Positions 29,447 to 38,570 of a DNA stretch of 64,000 bases are shown one piece after another. Where the stretch lies: NCBI RefSeq assembly GCF_014700075.1, contig NZ_JACXBU010000004.1, positions 485,363-549,362 of the forward strand, in the 5' to 3' direction. Positions within the stretch are counted from its first letter, which is position 1. The number at the start of each line of letters is the position of its first letter. Position numbers and translations under genes: made by a program. The stretch is from Pseudomonas sp. JM0905a. GTDB lineage: Bacteria; Pseudomonadota; Gammaproteobacteria; Pseudomonadales; Pseudomonadaceae. The notes beneath the pieces are model-generated. The model saw only the letters and a list, made by a program, of their open reading frames with translations, did not search any database and was not told the DNA's origin.

Positions 29447-30345
29447 TTCTCTTTACCCCCCTGATCAAGATCATGGTATCGACGACCAGGAGCTAGCCGG
29501 AGAACACTGAGCATCTGAGTGAATATCAGGTACACGCCACCAAAAAGGAATAGCGTGATGAACGCCATAGCTGCGCCCAAGGGCAAGTTTCCTGCGCTTC
29601 GAAACTGGTTAGCAATTAGCAATCCGCTGGTGACACCATCCCGCCCACCAAGAAGTTGCGGAGTTATATAATCTCCCGCAGCCAGGATAAACGTGAACAT
29701 AAAGGCCGAGACAATCCCCTTGTATGACATGGGAATGATGACCTTTGTGAACACCCTGACTCCAGATGCTCCCAAGTCTCGCGCGGCATCGATGTAATCC
29801 GTTTTCACATCGCGCAATGCCGAGACTAATAGCAAAAGAGCAAACGGAAACATGATATGAACAAGTGTTAGAACTGATGCGAATGGGCTGAACAGGATAA
29901 AATCAAGTGGACTGCTGATAACTCCCATCTGCATCAGACTGGTATTTATCAGACCATTAGTGCCCAGGATCGTGCGCCAGGCATAAACCCTCACCAGATA
30001 GCTTGAAAACCACGACAAGAGAATCAGGTAGAGCGCATTGTTATTAGCCGCCCTATAGACGATGTAGTAGGCAGCAGGAAAACTTAGCACAACCGAGGCA
30101 ACCGCCGTCCAAAGGCCGTTTTGAAACCCAGTCAGACTGGTCTTCCAGAACCCTTCGGCACCTAGCGTCTTGGTGTAATTATTTATATTGAAAGTTGGAT
30201 CTATGACAAAGGACTTGGCGGTCCAGAAACTGCAAAGAATCAGCAGCATGCAGGGAAATATGAAGAAGAACAGCATGAACGCCATGGACGGAGAGGCCAG
30301 ATAGCCTCCCAACAATCTTTGGCGCTGGGTAATACTGAATCGCAT
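29443..30345 (-). CDS. ABC transporter permease, PotB-like
   Basis: About 300 residues with six predicted helices and the EAA loop DAARDLGASGVRVFTKVIIP. The PotB-type VYAWRTILGTNGLIN segment and the FVLAAGDYITPQLLGG-like region (here TFILAAGDYITPQLL) support a polyamine-family importer. ATG at 30345 (MRFSITQRQ) with AAGGGG upstream is preferred over 30372. It is the first transporter gene after the monooxygenase gene, 275 bases away on the same strand. Confidence 0.9.
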   Translation of the reverse strand: MRFSITQRQRLLGGYLASPSMAFMLFFFIFPCMLLILCSFWTAKSFVIDPTFNINNYTKTLGAEGFWKTSLTGFQNGLWTAVASVVLSFPAAYYIVYRAANNNALYLILLSWFSSYLVRVYAWRTILGTNGLINTSLMQMGVISSPLDFILFSPFASVLTLVHIMFPFALLLLVSALRDVKTDYIDAARDLGASGVRVFTKVIIPMSYKGIVSAFMFTFILAAGDYITPQLLGGRDGVTSGLLIANQFRSAGNLPLGAAMAFITLFLFGGVYLIFTQMLSVLRLAPGRRYHDLDQGGKEK

Positions 30346-30581
30346 AGCGCACCCCTTCCACGTTAAAGCCATAGCGAGCCGCCCGATCAGGGCAGCGACT
30401 TCATTTTTGGCAGTCGCAGGAAACTTCCGAATTAACGGTGGCGAAGCACAATCGCATCAGAAATGGAGGGCAGATTATAGGAATGAAATTAATCATGAAC
30501 ATGCAAGGCTTCTCCTATGTCAGACGCAAAACTTGGGCGTCCTTTTCTTGTTTAGTAAGGAGTTCTTTTTTGCAGATAACC

Positions 30582-30613
30582 GGCACGGGCCTCTTTCCAA
30601 TGAGGCCCATGCC
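30582..30613. other. Intergenic hairpin between monooxygenase and permease genes
   Basis: GGCACGGGCCTC at 30582-30593 pairs with GAGGCCCATGCC at 30602-30613 with one mismatch. No T-run follows on the minus strand. It may adjust the ratio of monooxygenase to transporter message, or act as a processing site. The rest of 30346-30620 shows no gene. Confidence 0.5.
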
Positions 30614-30620
30614 GTACCAC

Positions 30621-31727
30621 TTAGGACGGCTGCTTCAGGGAAGCGCAGTAGTCCTTCAGCTTCGGCATAACTTCCTGAGCCAGCAGTTGCATGGAGCGCT
30701 GGTGGATCTTGGGCTGCTCCCAATCCTTCTGGGTCGCGAGCAGAGTGCCGAACGGCGCGCCGACGTAATCCACAAACGCAACCAGCTTATCCAGCACGGT
30801 TTTCGGGGAGCCCGACATGACCATCCATTCCAGGCACTTCTCGCGGGTCACTTCGCTGTCAGGAATGTCGGGGTTCGGCTTGAGGATCTTCTGCATGTTG
30901 AATGCAGCCATGTCCTCGATGATGTAGTCGTAATACCAGCCGTAGCTCGAGCTCGGGTTTGCCAGGTAGTCAGCAGCCTCGCCATCGGTATCGGTCACCA
31001 GGATGGAACGAGCTACACGCCATTGCTCAGGGTCTGCACGGCGGCCGGCGTTCTCACAACCGATCAGGTACTGTTCCCAGTGGGACTTCGCGTAGACCGG
31101 CGGAATGAAGTTCGCACTCACGATGCTCCAGCCGCGCTCGGCAGCCTGGCGGGCACTGCTGGAGTGGGGGCTCATGACCGAGATCGCCAGAGGCGGATGG
31201 GGCTGCTGGTATGGCTTGAGCATCGGCCCGAAACCGAGCGACGGAATGAGGTTCTTCTCGAGGACCACGTTCCAGTATTTACCCTGAATGTGGTAGGGCG
31301 GATCCGAAGCCCAGATCTTGTGGATGATCTCGACGGACTCGACGGTCATCTCAGCACGGTTCATTTCCTGAGTGCCGAAAAGCTCCATATCGGAGACCAG
31401 ACCACCCGGGCCAACCCCCATGATGAAACGGCCTTTGGACAGATGGTCGAACTGAGCGACGTCTCCCGCGACAGCGGCCGGGTGATGCTGCGGCAGGTTG
31501 ATCACGCCGGTGGCGAACTTGATGTTCTTGGTCTGTTCGATCAGAGATGCGAAGAACTGCAGCGGGTTAGCAATCGGCTCCGAACTGCAGCTGTAATGCT
31601 CGCCAACCCAAACTTCGGAGTAACCGAGTTCATCAGCAAGAAGAACGGCTTGCCGATCCTGATGCAGCATTTCGGTGTAATTACGCCGCGGATCATGCAG
31701 CGGCATCATGAAAAGACCGAGTTTCAT
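30621..31727 (-). CDS. Luciferase-like flavin-dependent monooxygenase
   Basis: A 368-residue protein of the bacterial luciferase-like (LLM) fold: KLGLFMMPLHDP at the start, EVWVGEHYS, an HPAAVAGDVAQFDHLSKGRF segment and GVGPGGL match the F420/FMN-dependent barrel family. These enzymes use reduced flavin from a partner reductase to hydroxylate or cleave N-, S- or C-substrates. No reductase is adjacent, but one lies at 11.9-12.4 kb. A sigma-54 promoter lies 157 bases upstream, and the gene probably starts the transcript that continues into the importer and the two flavin oxidoreductases. Substrate unknown. Confidence 0.88.
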   Translation of the reverse strand: MKLGLFMMPLHDPRRNYTEMLHQDRQAVLLADELGYSEVWVGEHYSCSSEPIANPLQFFASLIEQTKNIKFATGVINLPQHHPAAVAGDVAQFDHLSKGRFIMGVGPGGLVSDMELFGTQEMNRAEMTVESVEIIHKIWASDPPYHIQGKYWNVVLEKNLIPSLGFGPMLKPYQQPHPPLAISVMSPHSSSARQAAERGWSIVSANFIPPVYAKSHWEQYLIGCENAGRRADPEQWRVARSILVTDTDGEAADYLANPSSSYGWYYDYIIEDMAAFNMQKILKPNPDIPDSEVTREKCLEWMVMSGSPKTVLDKLVAFVDYVGAPFGTLLATQKDWEQPKIHQRSMQLLAQEVMPKLKDYCASLKQPS

Positions 31728-31883
31728 AGTGACTCCTTTATTGTTTACCGGCTGGTGTCTGCCCGAGCTTCTGGCAAAACCAGTGATTAGCCACGCACAA
31801 CACGAAGAGGGACCTGAGTACCGCTAGGGCTCATCGACCAGCAGCTTCACTGGTTCCAAAATCGCTAGATGCACTTCCGGAAA

Positions 31884-31900
31884 AGCAAGGAGGATGCCAA
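31884..31900 (-). promoter_or_regulatory. Sigma-54 promoter of the monooxygenase-transporter operon
   Basis: The minus strand reads TTGGCATCCTCCTTGCT, a near-perfect -24/-12 element with correct spacing, 157 bases upstream of the luciferase-like gene. It is divergent from a second sigma-54 promoter at 32190. Confidence 0.85.
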
Positions 31901-31983
31901 GACCAAAAAACACTCTATCTATTTGTTTTTAATCGTTTTTATTTTCCATGATCATTCTCGTCTCAGGACTTTCTCAGCTTCGC

Positions 31984-32001
31984 GATGAAAAATTTTTCAT
32001 C
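31984..32001. promoter_or_regulatory. Perfect 18-base palindrome between divergent sigma-54 promoters
   Basis: GATGAAAAATTTTTCATC equals its own reverse complement. It lies 84 bases upstream of the leftward sigma-54 promoter and about 190 bases from the rightward one. This is a typical place for an enhancer bound by the AcoR-type activator encoded at 33.8 kb. The assignment is inference. Confidence 0.5.
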
Positions 32002-32131
32002 CCTGCGATAAGGCCACGCATGCGTATAAAGGCTGCCCTCCATAAAACCTCTCCACCAACAACTGATATCACCCTCCCCATATCAAACATGAGATTTTTT
32101 TGTCGCGCAATTGAGACTCCAAAGTCAGCCC

Positions 32132-32144
32132 TGAGAAATTCTCA
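32132..32144. promoter_or_regulatory. Palindrome near the binding-protein promoter
   Basis: TGAGAAATTCTCA is a perfect inverted repeat (6-base arms) centred 52 bases upstream of the -24 element at 32190. It could be a second activator site; it shares the GA-rich arm style of the 18-base palindrome but is not the same sequence. Confidence 0.4.
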
Positions 32145-32189
32145 CCAAAGTATTGGTCGCCACCCAGCAGAATCACTGTCTTTTAACAA

Positions 32190-32206
32190 CTGGCATTGAA
32201 ATTGCC
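32190..32206 (+). promoter_or_regulatory. Sigma-54 promoter of the periplasmic binding protein
   Basis: CTGGCATTGAAATTGCC has GG and GC at exact -24/-12 spacing. It lies 122 bases upstream of the PotD-like gene. Confidence 0.78.
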
Positions 32207-32327
32207 TTGCCCGCCTTGGTGCTGCGCTTACCTAAAGGCAGTCACCAGACAAAACCCAAGAAAGCGTTTCCCCAGATTGAATCTGCCAATTTAAACAATA
32301 TTGATTCACAGAATGCGGGTGACTTGA

Positions 32328-33488
32328 ATGTCAAAAGATCAAAGCTTTTCGCGCGAATCGTCGATTCAGAATCTTTTGAATACGCCCATCGGGCGTCGGA
32401 AATTAATGCTAGGGGCCGCAGCAGCCGCTGCCGGCGCCACCCTGGGTCGCTGGATTCCCAACGCAGAAGCGGCAGTAGGCGGGCGGCTAGACATCATGGC
32501 CTGGGAAGGCTACACGCTGCAGGGCGAAGCCACGGATTGGATCAAGCAGAACGGAATCAACGTCAACGCCAGCATCATGAGCAACCAGGATGACGTGACC
32601 GCCAAGCTTATGGGCGGGGGCGTACGCCTTGATCTGGCTGAGTACTCTAACGGCTACAACGAGCTGTACAAGCAACTGAACCAGCTAAAGCCGATCGATA
32701 CGTCCCGCATCCCGAACTACAACAAAGCAGACATCTACGCCAACTTCTACGACGGCGAGATGTGGTACTGGGATGGACAACGGTTCGCCATTCCGTGGAC
32801 CTGGGGCGTCGACACCATCGTGTACGACCCCAAATCAACCACTGAGCCCGTGGAAAGCTTCAAGGACCTTCTCCGCCCCGAGTTCAAGGGCAAGCTTACC
32901 TTCCTCGATAACCCTTTGACCGTCTGGCCTCTGGTCGCCCGAATCACAGGTTTCGGCGACAAATTCCCCAACGTCACCACCGACGAGCTTCAGGAGATAT
33001 TCGAACTCATGCAGCCGTACCGCGAGCAATGCCGTACGTTCGCCGGCAGCAACGGGGACGTGGTCTCGCTCTTCGTCGCGAAAGAAATTTCGGCATGCTT
33101 CTGCACGTGGACTGCAGCCACGTTGGAAACGGCGAAGCAGGGAGTCGACACCAAGTACGTCTTCCCCAAAGAAGGTGGGGCAGTCTGGGCGGACGCTTGG
33201 TTCATCCCCGCGACGGCGGAAAACATCGATACTGCGCTCGAGTTCATCAACCAGGCGCTGGATCCGCAGGTTCAGGCCAAAATGAGCAAAGCAGTCAGCT
33301 CCGCTGTCGTGAACCGGCGCGCTGTACCGCTGATGGAACCGTCCGTACGCGCACTGTTCGACTATGACAACGTCGACAGCTTCCTGAAGCAATCGCCGCT
33401 GAAGGGGCAGCCGCCTCGCACCTCGGAACAGTACGCAACTTACGATGACTGGCTCCAGGCATGGTCGTCGTTCCGGGCTGGCTTCTAA
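32328..33488 (+). CDS. Extracellular polyamine-type solute-binding protein (PotD-like)
   Basis: A 386-residue binding protein. Residues 1-48 form a long signal with a twin-arginine element (GRRKLMLGAAAAAAG) and a likely cleavage after NAEAA, so export by Tat is probable. The mature part has the PotD/PotF lobes: LDIMAWEGYT at its start, WGVDTIVYDPKS and VWADAWFIPATAEN. It delivers the substrate to the PotABC-like transporter encoded divergently at 27.6-30.3 kb. PotD proteins bind linear cationic amines, but the ligand here is not proven. Confidence 0.9.
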   Translation: MSKDQSFSRESSIQNLLNTPIGRRKLMLGAAAAAAGATLGRWIPNAEAAVGGRLDIMAWEGYTLQGEATDWIKQNGINVNASIMSNQDDVTAKLMGGGVRLDLAEYSNGYNELYKQLNQLKPIDTSRIPNYNKADIYANFYDGEMWYWDGQRFAIPWTWGVDTIVYDPKSTTEPVESFKDLLRPEFKGKLTFLDNPLTVWPLVARITGFGDKFPNVTTDELQEIFELMQPYREQCRTFAGSNGDVVSLFVAKEISACFCTWTAATLETAKQGVDTKYVFPKEGGAVWADAWFIPATAENIDTALEFINQALDPQVQAKMSKAVSSAVVNRRAVPLMEPSVRALFDYDNVDSFLKQSPLKGQPPRTSEQYATYDDWLQAWSSFRAGF

Positions 33489-33537
33489 TCATCGCCTTCG
33501 TCGGCGCCAGCTGAACCCCAGCGGCGTGCTTTGCTTG

Positions 33538-33567
33538 AGGCTCCGGTTCCGAGCAGAATCGGAGCCT
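33538..33567 (+). terminator. Hairpin terminator of the binding-protein gene
   Basis: AGGCTCCG at 33538-33545 pairs with CGGAGCCT at 33560-33567 about 50 bases after the stop, with only a short T-run. It probably ends the monocistronic message. Confidence 0.6.
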
Positions 33568-33848
33568 TCCCAAGGCTCCAAATGCCCAGTACAAAGGGGT
33601 TGGATGGGCACCATTCAAGGACTAGGCTGTCTCTTTAAGGCAGGCTTGTGGACCTTGGTAACTGCGAAAGCACCAGCGGATAGGCCAGCGCCAAGAACAC
33701 TGAGACAGTGCGCTCTGAAAGCCCCATTCTAGAGCGGCCCCTCCAGCATAGCCGTTGGTCCCTTAAACGTTTCGATCAAAGGGAATTGGCAAGTTCCTTG
33801 CGAGAGTAAATGTGTTGCTGTTTTCGATTGGCTGCAGGATGGGACTCT
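33568..33848. other. Upstream region of the AcoR-type regulator
   Basis: About 280 bases without a credible gene, presumably holding the regulator's own promoter. No sigma-54 element or long palindrome was seen. Confidence 0.4.
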
Positions 33849-35840
33849 ATGAATATTCACGAGCACAACTCTCGCATACTGGCCGGCGTCGAACAGCCTG
33901 CGTCCGATGTCGCCCCCTCCTCTTCCAAGGGCCTAATCGTTAGAGACAGCCACCAGGAATCTTGGCGTCGCTGCTTTGAGCAGCACCAGTTGGATCCCAA
34001 GAACAGAGCGACCATTCCCCAGGTTGGCGAAAGCCAGTTGCGCCAGCTTCAAGACGAGTTCGGACACAGGATCTTTTCCTATGCCCTTGAAGAGCTCAAT
34101 AGCCTGATGTCCATGGTGAATGAAGTGGGCTATTCAGCCAGCCTGGCCAACTCGCAAGGGGTAATCATTGCAGAAAGCGTCAAGCCATCCCAGGAGTACT
34201 ACTGCGAGAGCGATAGACTGGGCAGCATATGGCTTGAGGAGGTAGGCGGGACCAACGGTATCGGTACTTCGATTATCGAACAGCGCCCGGTAGCGGTGTT
34301 CAAGGACGACCACTTCTACTACGACTTCGCCGCGCAGGCCTGCGTCGCGGCTCCCTTCTATGACCCGATGGGGAATCTGCAAGGTGTCCTCAACCTCACC
34401 ACCTGCAACCCATATCTGGACATCAATGCGCACCATATCGTCTACAAACTTGCCTGCCAGAGCTCGGTCCAGTTGGAGGAGCGACTCTTTCTCGAGCATT
34501 TCCAAGATTTCACCTCCGTTCGTATCCGGAATGCCAGCACACAAGCATTCCTCGTTGCCTACGACGACCTGGGAGTGATTCGTGGCGCCAGCATGGCGAT
34601 GCGTAAGCGCTTTGCCATGAGCCAAATGGATATGGGCCGAAGATTTATTTGGGAGATCTTCGACCTGCACAAATCGGGCGCCGCGATAGATCAGCTGCGC
34701 AGTTCCGACCAAGTCAGGCTGTTGGACTCGGCAGAAGTAGTTTCGATCATCCGCTTTGATGCGCGCCGACATGAGCGTAATGGCCGGCCGAATCTGTACA
34801 TTCCTGATCGGGGCGAGCCTGTCGTCTCACGTGCAGATAAGCCCACCGCCCTGGACGCGTGTGCGGGTAATGACGGGCAGATGAAGGAAAACGTCCGGCT
34901 CGTACGGAAGATCATGAACAAGGGCCTGCCGATCATGCTGCTCGGTGAAACCGGCGTTGGCAAAGACACGCTGGCGAAAGCTATCCATCAGGAAAGTGAT
35001 CGACGAGATGGTCCCTTCGTCGCCTTCAACTGCGCCGCCGTCCCTGAGTCCCTAATCGACAGCGAGCTGTTCGGCTACGGCAAGGGTGCCTTCACTGGTG
35101 CCAACAGGGAAGGCAACCAGGGCCGCCTGGTTGAGGCCCACGGTGGCACGCTGTTCCTGGATGAGATTGGCGACATGCCGTTGGTGCTGCAGACCAGGCT
35201 ACTCCGCGTGCTTGAGTCGGGAGAAGTATCTCCGCTCGGCTCGGGTAAACCCCGACATGTCGATCTCCAGGTGATTGCAGCGACGAACCAACGTTTACAC
35301 GACAAAGTGGCGGAGGGCTCCTTCCGGGAAGATCTGTTCTTCCGGCTGGCCGGCGTAATCGTGAACCTGCCCCCCCTGCGCCAGCGGGAAGACAAGGACT
35401 TCATTATCAAAGCCTTGTTGGCCGATCTGTGCCGTACATCCAGCTCGGTTCAGTTGACCAAGGCAGCCGAAGAAATGTTGATGTCGTACTCCTGGCCGGG
35501 CAACGTCAGAGAGATGAAGCACGTGCTACATCGCGCCAGTCTGCTGTGTGATGACGGCGTGATCGACGCCAAGGACATCTCTCTGCCGTTCCAGCGCCGC
35601 GAAACAACGCCGTCAGCGGACAGACTACGCCTCCCAAGCCCAAGTGCTTACGAAGATGTCTCTGATCGATTTGAGTCACCCTCGATCGCAGCCAAAATGG
35701 CGGTCGCGGAGGCGGAAGGAAAGGTAATTGCAGAAGCGATGGCAGCCAATGACGGCAACGTCGAGGAGGCCGCAAAAACACTCGGAATGAGTCGTGCAAC
35801 GCTCTACCGGAAGTTGAAGAAATACGGCATCAAGAGCTAG
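33849..35840 (+). CDS. AcoR-type sigma-54 enhancer-binding regulator
   Basis: About 663 residues from the ATG at 33849 (MNIHEHNSR). An N-terminal GAF-type sensor (about 60-215; VIIAESVKPS, then EVGGTNGIGTSI) is followed by a linker and an AAA+ core with Walker A GETGVGKD, the sigma-54 loop GAFTGA and Walker B TLFLDEIGDM. A Fis-type helix-turn-helix ends the protein (EEAAKTLGMSRATLYRKLKK). This is the layout of AcoR, which activates catabolic operons on sensing a substrate. It is flanked by sigma-54 promoters on both sides, so it is the natural activator of this locus. A strong terminator follows. Confidence 0.92.
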   Translation: MNIHEHNSRILAGVEQPASDVAPSSSKGLIVRDSHQESWRRCFEQHQLDPKNRATIPQVGESQLRQLQDEFGHRIFSYALEELNSLMSMVNEVGYSASLANSQGVIIAESVKPSQEYYCESDRLGSIWLEEVGGTNGIGTSIIEQRPVAVFKDDHFYYDFAAQACVAAPFYDPMGNLQGVLNLTTCNPYLDINAHHIVYKLACQSSVQLEERLFLEHFQDFTSVRIRNASTQAFLVAYDDLGVIRGASMAMRKRFAMSQMDMGRRFIWEIFDLHKSGAAIDQLRSSDQVRLLDSAEVVSIIRFDARRHERNGRPNLYIPDRGEPVVSRADKPTALDACAGNDGQMKENVRLVRKIMNKGLPIMLLGETGVGKDTLAKAIHQESDRRDGPFVAFNCAAVPESLIDSELFGYGKGAFTGANREGNQGRLVEAHGGTLFLDEIGDMPLVLQTRLLRVLESGEVSPLGSGKPRHVDLQVIAATNQRLHDKVAEGSFREDLFFRLAGVIVNLPPLRQREDKDFIIKALLADLCRTSSSVQLTKAAEEMLMSYSWPGNVREMKHVLHRASLLCDDGVIDAKDISLPFQRRETTPSADRLRLPSPSAYEDVSDRFESPSIAAKMAVAEAEGKVIAEAMAANDGNVEEAAKTLGMSRATLYRKLKKYGIKS

Positions 35841-35871
35841 ACACATCCGCCCAACACTTTGCCATCCAATG

Positions 35872-35902
35872 GGGGGCAGCAGAGGCAACTTCTGCTGCCC
35901 CC
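35872..35902 (+). terminator. Terminator of the AcoR-type gene
   Basis: GGGGGCAGCAGA at 35872-35883 pairs with TCTGCTGCCCCC at 35891-35902, followed by TTCTCATTTT. A strong stem about 30 bases after the stop. Confidence 0.85.
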
Positions 35903-36061
35903 TTCTCATTTTCAGCCCCGACCTCGTGCCCCGTTATCCCGCCGTATTGCTGCTGATCCGAGTGATTTCAAATCTGATCTTTATCATCTCACCGTTGATA
36001 CAACCTCGCACGAAACACAATCAAACCTATATATATCAATAACTTAAACATAAAAAGCACG

Positions 36062-36078
36062 CTGGCACACCTCTTGCT
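36062..36078 (+). promoter_or_regulatory. Sigma-54 promoter of the hydroxyacid dehydrogenase operon
   Basis: CTGGCACACCTCTTGCT fits the -24/-12 consensus exactly in spacing and in nearly all positions. It is 48 bases upstream of the dehydrogenase ATG, preceded by a very AT-rich stretch. GATTTCAAATC at 35964-35974 is a possible upstream palindrome. Confidence 0.9.
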
Positions 36079-36125
36079 CACCTATCTCCAACCCTCGCTC
36101 AGCATAGCTATCGGAGACTGGAAAG

Positions 36126-37070
36126 ATGCAGCGTACGAAAGTTCTCGTACTGAACAGTCGCGCTTACGACTACGCCTCTCTGCTGAAATCACAAGCGCCT
36201 TGGATTGAGCCATTGCCGGTTGAAGAGCATGCCACCGTGCCCTCTTCCGAACTCACGCAGTGCAAGATCTGGTTTGGCGAGCCGCATATTGCGGCAGTCC
36301 TTCTGCAGAAGGGTTTCAAGCCGGAATGGCTGCAGCTCACTTGGGCGGGAATCAACAGGCTGATGCCGCAAGAGCTGCCCAAAGACTACGTCCTGACGCG
36401 AGCTGTTGGTGTGTACGGCCAGGTCATGGCGGAGTACGTGCTTTCTTATCTGCTGGCCAATGAGCAGCAACACCAGTATCGCCGGGACGAGCAAAGTAGG
36501 TTCCATTGGTCGCCAAGCAAGCCGGGCACCCTTCGCGGGAAGAACGTGCTGGTCGTAGGCGCCGGCAGCATCGGTACAGAAATTGCCCGGTTCATCCAAC
36601 CATTCGGCAGCCGGCTAGTCGGTGTGGCCAACCATAAGCGACCGATCCCACCTTTCGAACAGGTGTACACCCTCAGTGAACTTCCTCAAGCGGTGGCAGC
36701 GGCCGACTACATCATCAACGTCCTTCCTGATACGCCGGGCACCCGAGACATTTACTCGGCGACCCTGTTCGAAGATGTGAAGCGCGGGGCGTTCTTTATC
36801 AACATCGGCCGCGGCCCTTCAGTAGTTGATCACGACCTGATCGTAGCCGTGGAGTCTGGTCAGCTTTCCGGCGCAGTGCTGGACGTCTTTCGCAAGGAGC
36901 CTCTTCCCCAGACCCACCAGTTCTGGAACACGAAAAACATCCAAGCCACTCCCCATGTCGCCGGTCCAGAGATTCCTGAGCTGATGGTTCAGATGTTCCT
37001 GGACAACCTTTCACGCTTCCAGAGTGGAGAGAAGCTTGACGGCCTGGTCGACTTCAACGCCGGTTACTGA
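36126..37070 (+). CDS. D-isomer-specific 2-hydroxyacid dehydrogenase
   Basis: A 314-residue NAD(P)-dependent dehydrogenase of the GhrA-like group. The dinucleotide motif is VVGAGSIGTEIARFI; the catalytic triad appears as Arg in NIGRGPSVVD, Glu in FRKEPLP and His in ATPHVAGPE. It interconverts 2-keto and 2-hydroxy acids such as glyoxylate/glycolate or hydroxypyruvate/glycerate. It heads a sigma-54 unit with an MFS transporter and ribB. A role in handling glyoxylate or a C2-C3 keto acid from amine breakdown would connect to glycine cleavage, but that is inference. Confidence 0.9.
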   Translation: MQRTKVLVLNSRAYDYASLLKSQAPWIEPLPVEEHATVPSSELTQCKIWFGEPHIAAVLLQKGFKPEWLQLTWAGINRLMPQELPKDYVLTRAVGVYGQVMAEYVLSYLLANEQQHQYRRDEQSRFHWSPSKPGTLRGKNVLVVGAGSIGTEIARFIQPFGSRLVGVANHKRPIPPFEQVYTLSELPQAVAAADYIINVLPDTPGTRDIYSATLFEDVKRGAFFINIGRGPSVVDHDLIVAVESGQLSGAVLDVFRKEPLPQTHQFWNTKNIQATPHVAGPEIPELMVQMFLDNLSRFQSGEKLDGLVDFNAGY

Positions 37071-37167
37071 GCAGTTTCCAGGCAATAGCCCAGACTTAAA
37101 TGAGACGAGGCTCCCCGGCTTTGATCGTCAGTTTTACCCCTAGAACGAGAACAAGAGAGAAAGCTCC

Positions 37168-38511
37168 ATGATTAGTAAGACAACGGTCATTGCACCAACG
37201 CCGTCGATGATCGCGCGGGCCTTCGTCGTCTGCTGGATTGCGTTATTCGCGGCAGGTTTCGCCATGATGCTCAAACTGTGCCTGTCCGGGACGCTCAAGG
37301 CCGTGTTCTTTGATACCACCTCGCCCCTGACATCCGCCGCGATGGTTGGAAGCATCATGGGGATCACCTACCTCGGGTTCGCCATCTGCAACTCCCTGCT
37401 CCCTCCGTTTATCGATGCACTGAATATCAAGCGAGTCCTGTTTGTTGGTTTGCTGATCTTCAACGCAGGTATAGCAGTCATGATCACTGCAGATCCTGGC
37501 TCGGAAAGCGCTTACCAGGTGCTTTGGACTGGCGCTCTTCTGCACGGCATCGGCTGGGGTTGCATCGAATCAGTAGTCAACCCAGTCGTACCTTCTCTCT
37601 ATCCGCACGACAAGGCAGCCAAGCTGAACCGCCTACACACCAGTTGGCCGCTCGGCTGGATTCTTGCGGGCCTACTCTCCATCACTCTGGAAAAGTACGA
37701 GTTCGGCTGGGACTACATGTTCGCCCTAGCCTTCGTGCCTGCAACCATCGCGCTGGTCATGATGTTCTTTGTTCAATTCCCGCCGACCGAGCGGGTCACG
37801 AACGGGGTCAGCTTCAAGGGAATGTGGAAAGAGGTTGTGCTAAAGCCCGGCATCTTCGTCCTCGTTGGAGTGATGTTCCTGGCCTTGGCCTGTGAAGTAG
37901 TGCCTCAGAACTGGCTGGATATCGTTGTTGGCCAGACCTCTGGAATCAAAGGAACCTGGCTTCTGATATACGTGGCCATCGCGTACTTCTTCGCGCGCAG
38001 CATTGCCGAATACGTCCTGAAGAAGGTGCACCCGGTTACCATCCTGATCTTCGCTTGCCTCGCCATTTCGTTAGCCCTGATCGGCCTGGCACATTCCCAC
38101 AGCACAGGCCAGACGCTCCTGGCCGCTGCCCTCCTCGGCATTGGCGGTTCCCTCCTCTGGCCCAACATGCTGGCCATTGCATCCGAACGCTACCCAAATA
38201 CCGGAGCCCTTGGAATCGGCATGCTTTGCGCTGCCGGCATGGCCTCAGGTTACGTTTTCGTGCCTTGGGTTGGCGGACTCTATGACAGCTTCAAAATTGA
38301 GGCAGCAGGCGGCACCGAGGCATTCAAAGCGTTGATTCCAGACTCGGCAGAGTGGATGAAAGTAAACGCCTATGCAGCGGTGAAGTCCTTTGAGCTGTTC
38401 GCCGCGCTTCCGCTGGTACTCGCCCTCTACTTCTTCCTCGATCACAGGCTCGTTGTCAGAAAAAAGTCTAAAGGCAACACCGTTTGCCACAGCAGCTTTG
38501 CCGGTCAATGA
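37168..38511 (+). CDS. Major facilitator superfamily transporter
   Basis: A 447-residue, roughly 12-helix MFS permease. Features include LLHGIGWGCIESVVNPVVPSL in helix 4-5 and AALLGIGGSLLWPNMLAIA in the second half, resembling the FucP/sugar-type MFS branch. It lies 97 bases after the hydroxyacid dehydrogenase and probably shares its sigma-54 transcript. It could import a carboxylate or sugar acid or export a product; the substrate is not predictable. Confidence 0.85.
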   Translation: MISKTTVIAPTPSMIARAFVVCWIALFAAGFAMMLKLCLSGTLKAVFFDTTSPLTSAAMVGSIMGITYLGFAICNSLLPPFIDALNIKRVLFVGLLIFNAGIAVMITADPGSESAYQVLWTGALLHGIGWGCIESVVNPVVPSLYPHDKAAKLNRLHTSWPLGWILAGLLSITLEKYEFGWDYMFALAFVPATIALVMMFFVQFPPTERVTNGVSFKGMWKEVVLKPGIFVLVGVMFLALACEVVPQNWLDIVVGQTSGIKGTWLLIYVAIAYFFARSIAEYVLKKVHPVTILIFACLAISLALIGLAHSHSTGQTLLAAALLGIGGSLLWPNMLAIASERYPNTGALGIGMLCAAGMASGYVFVPWVGGLYDSFKIEAAGGTEAFKALIPDSAEWMKVNAYAAVKSFELFAALPLVLALYFFLDHRLVVRKKSKGNTVCHSSFAGQ

Positions 38512-38570
38512 GGCTATTCAGGACAGGCCTCTCCGGCGGGGCCTCTCCAGTCAACATCAAGGTGTGCGCT

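Noticed and set aside
27559..33488. A housekeeping spermidine/putrescine pot operon
   Set aside because: The binding protein is divergent, behind a sigma-54 promoter, and the transporter is cotranscribed with flavin oxidoreductases. This fits a catabolic importer for another cationic compound.
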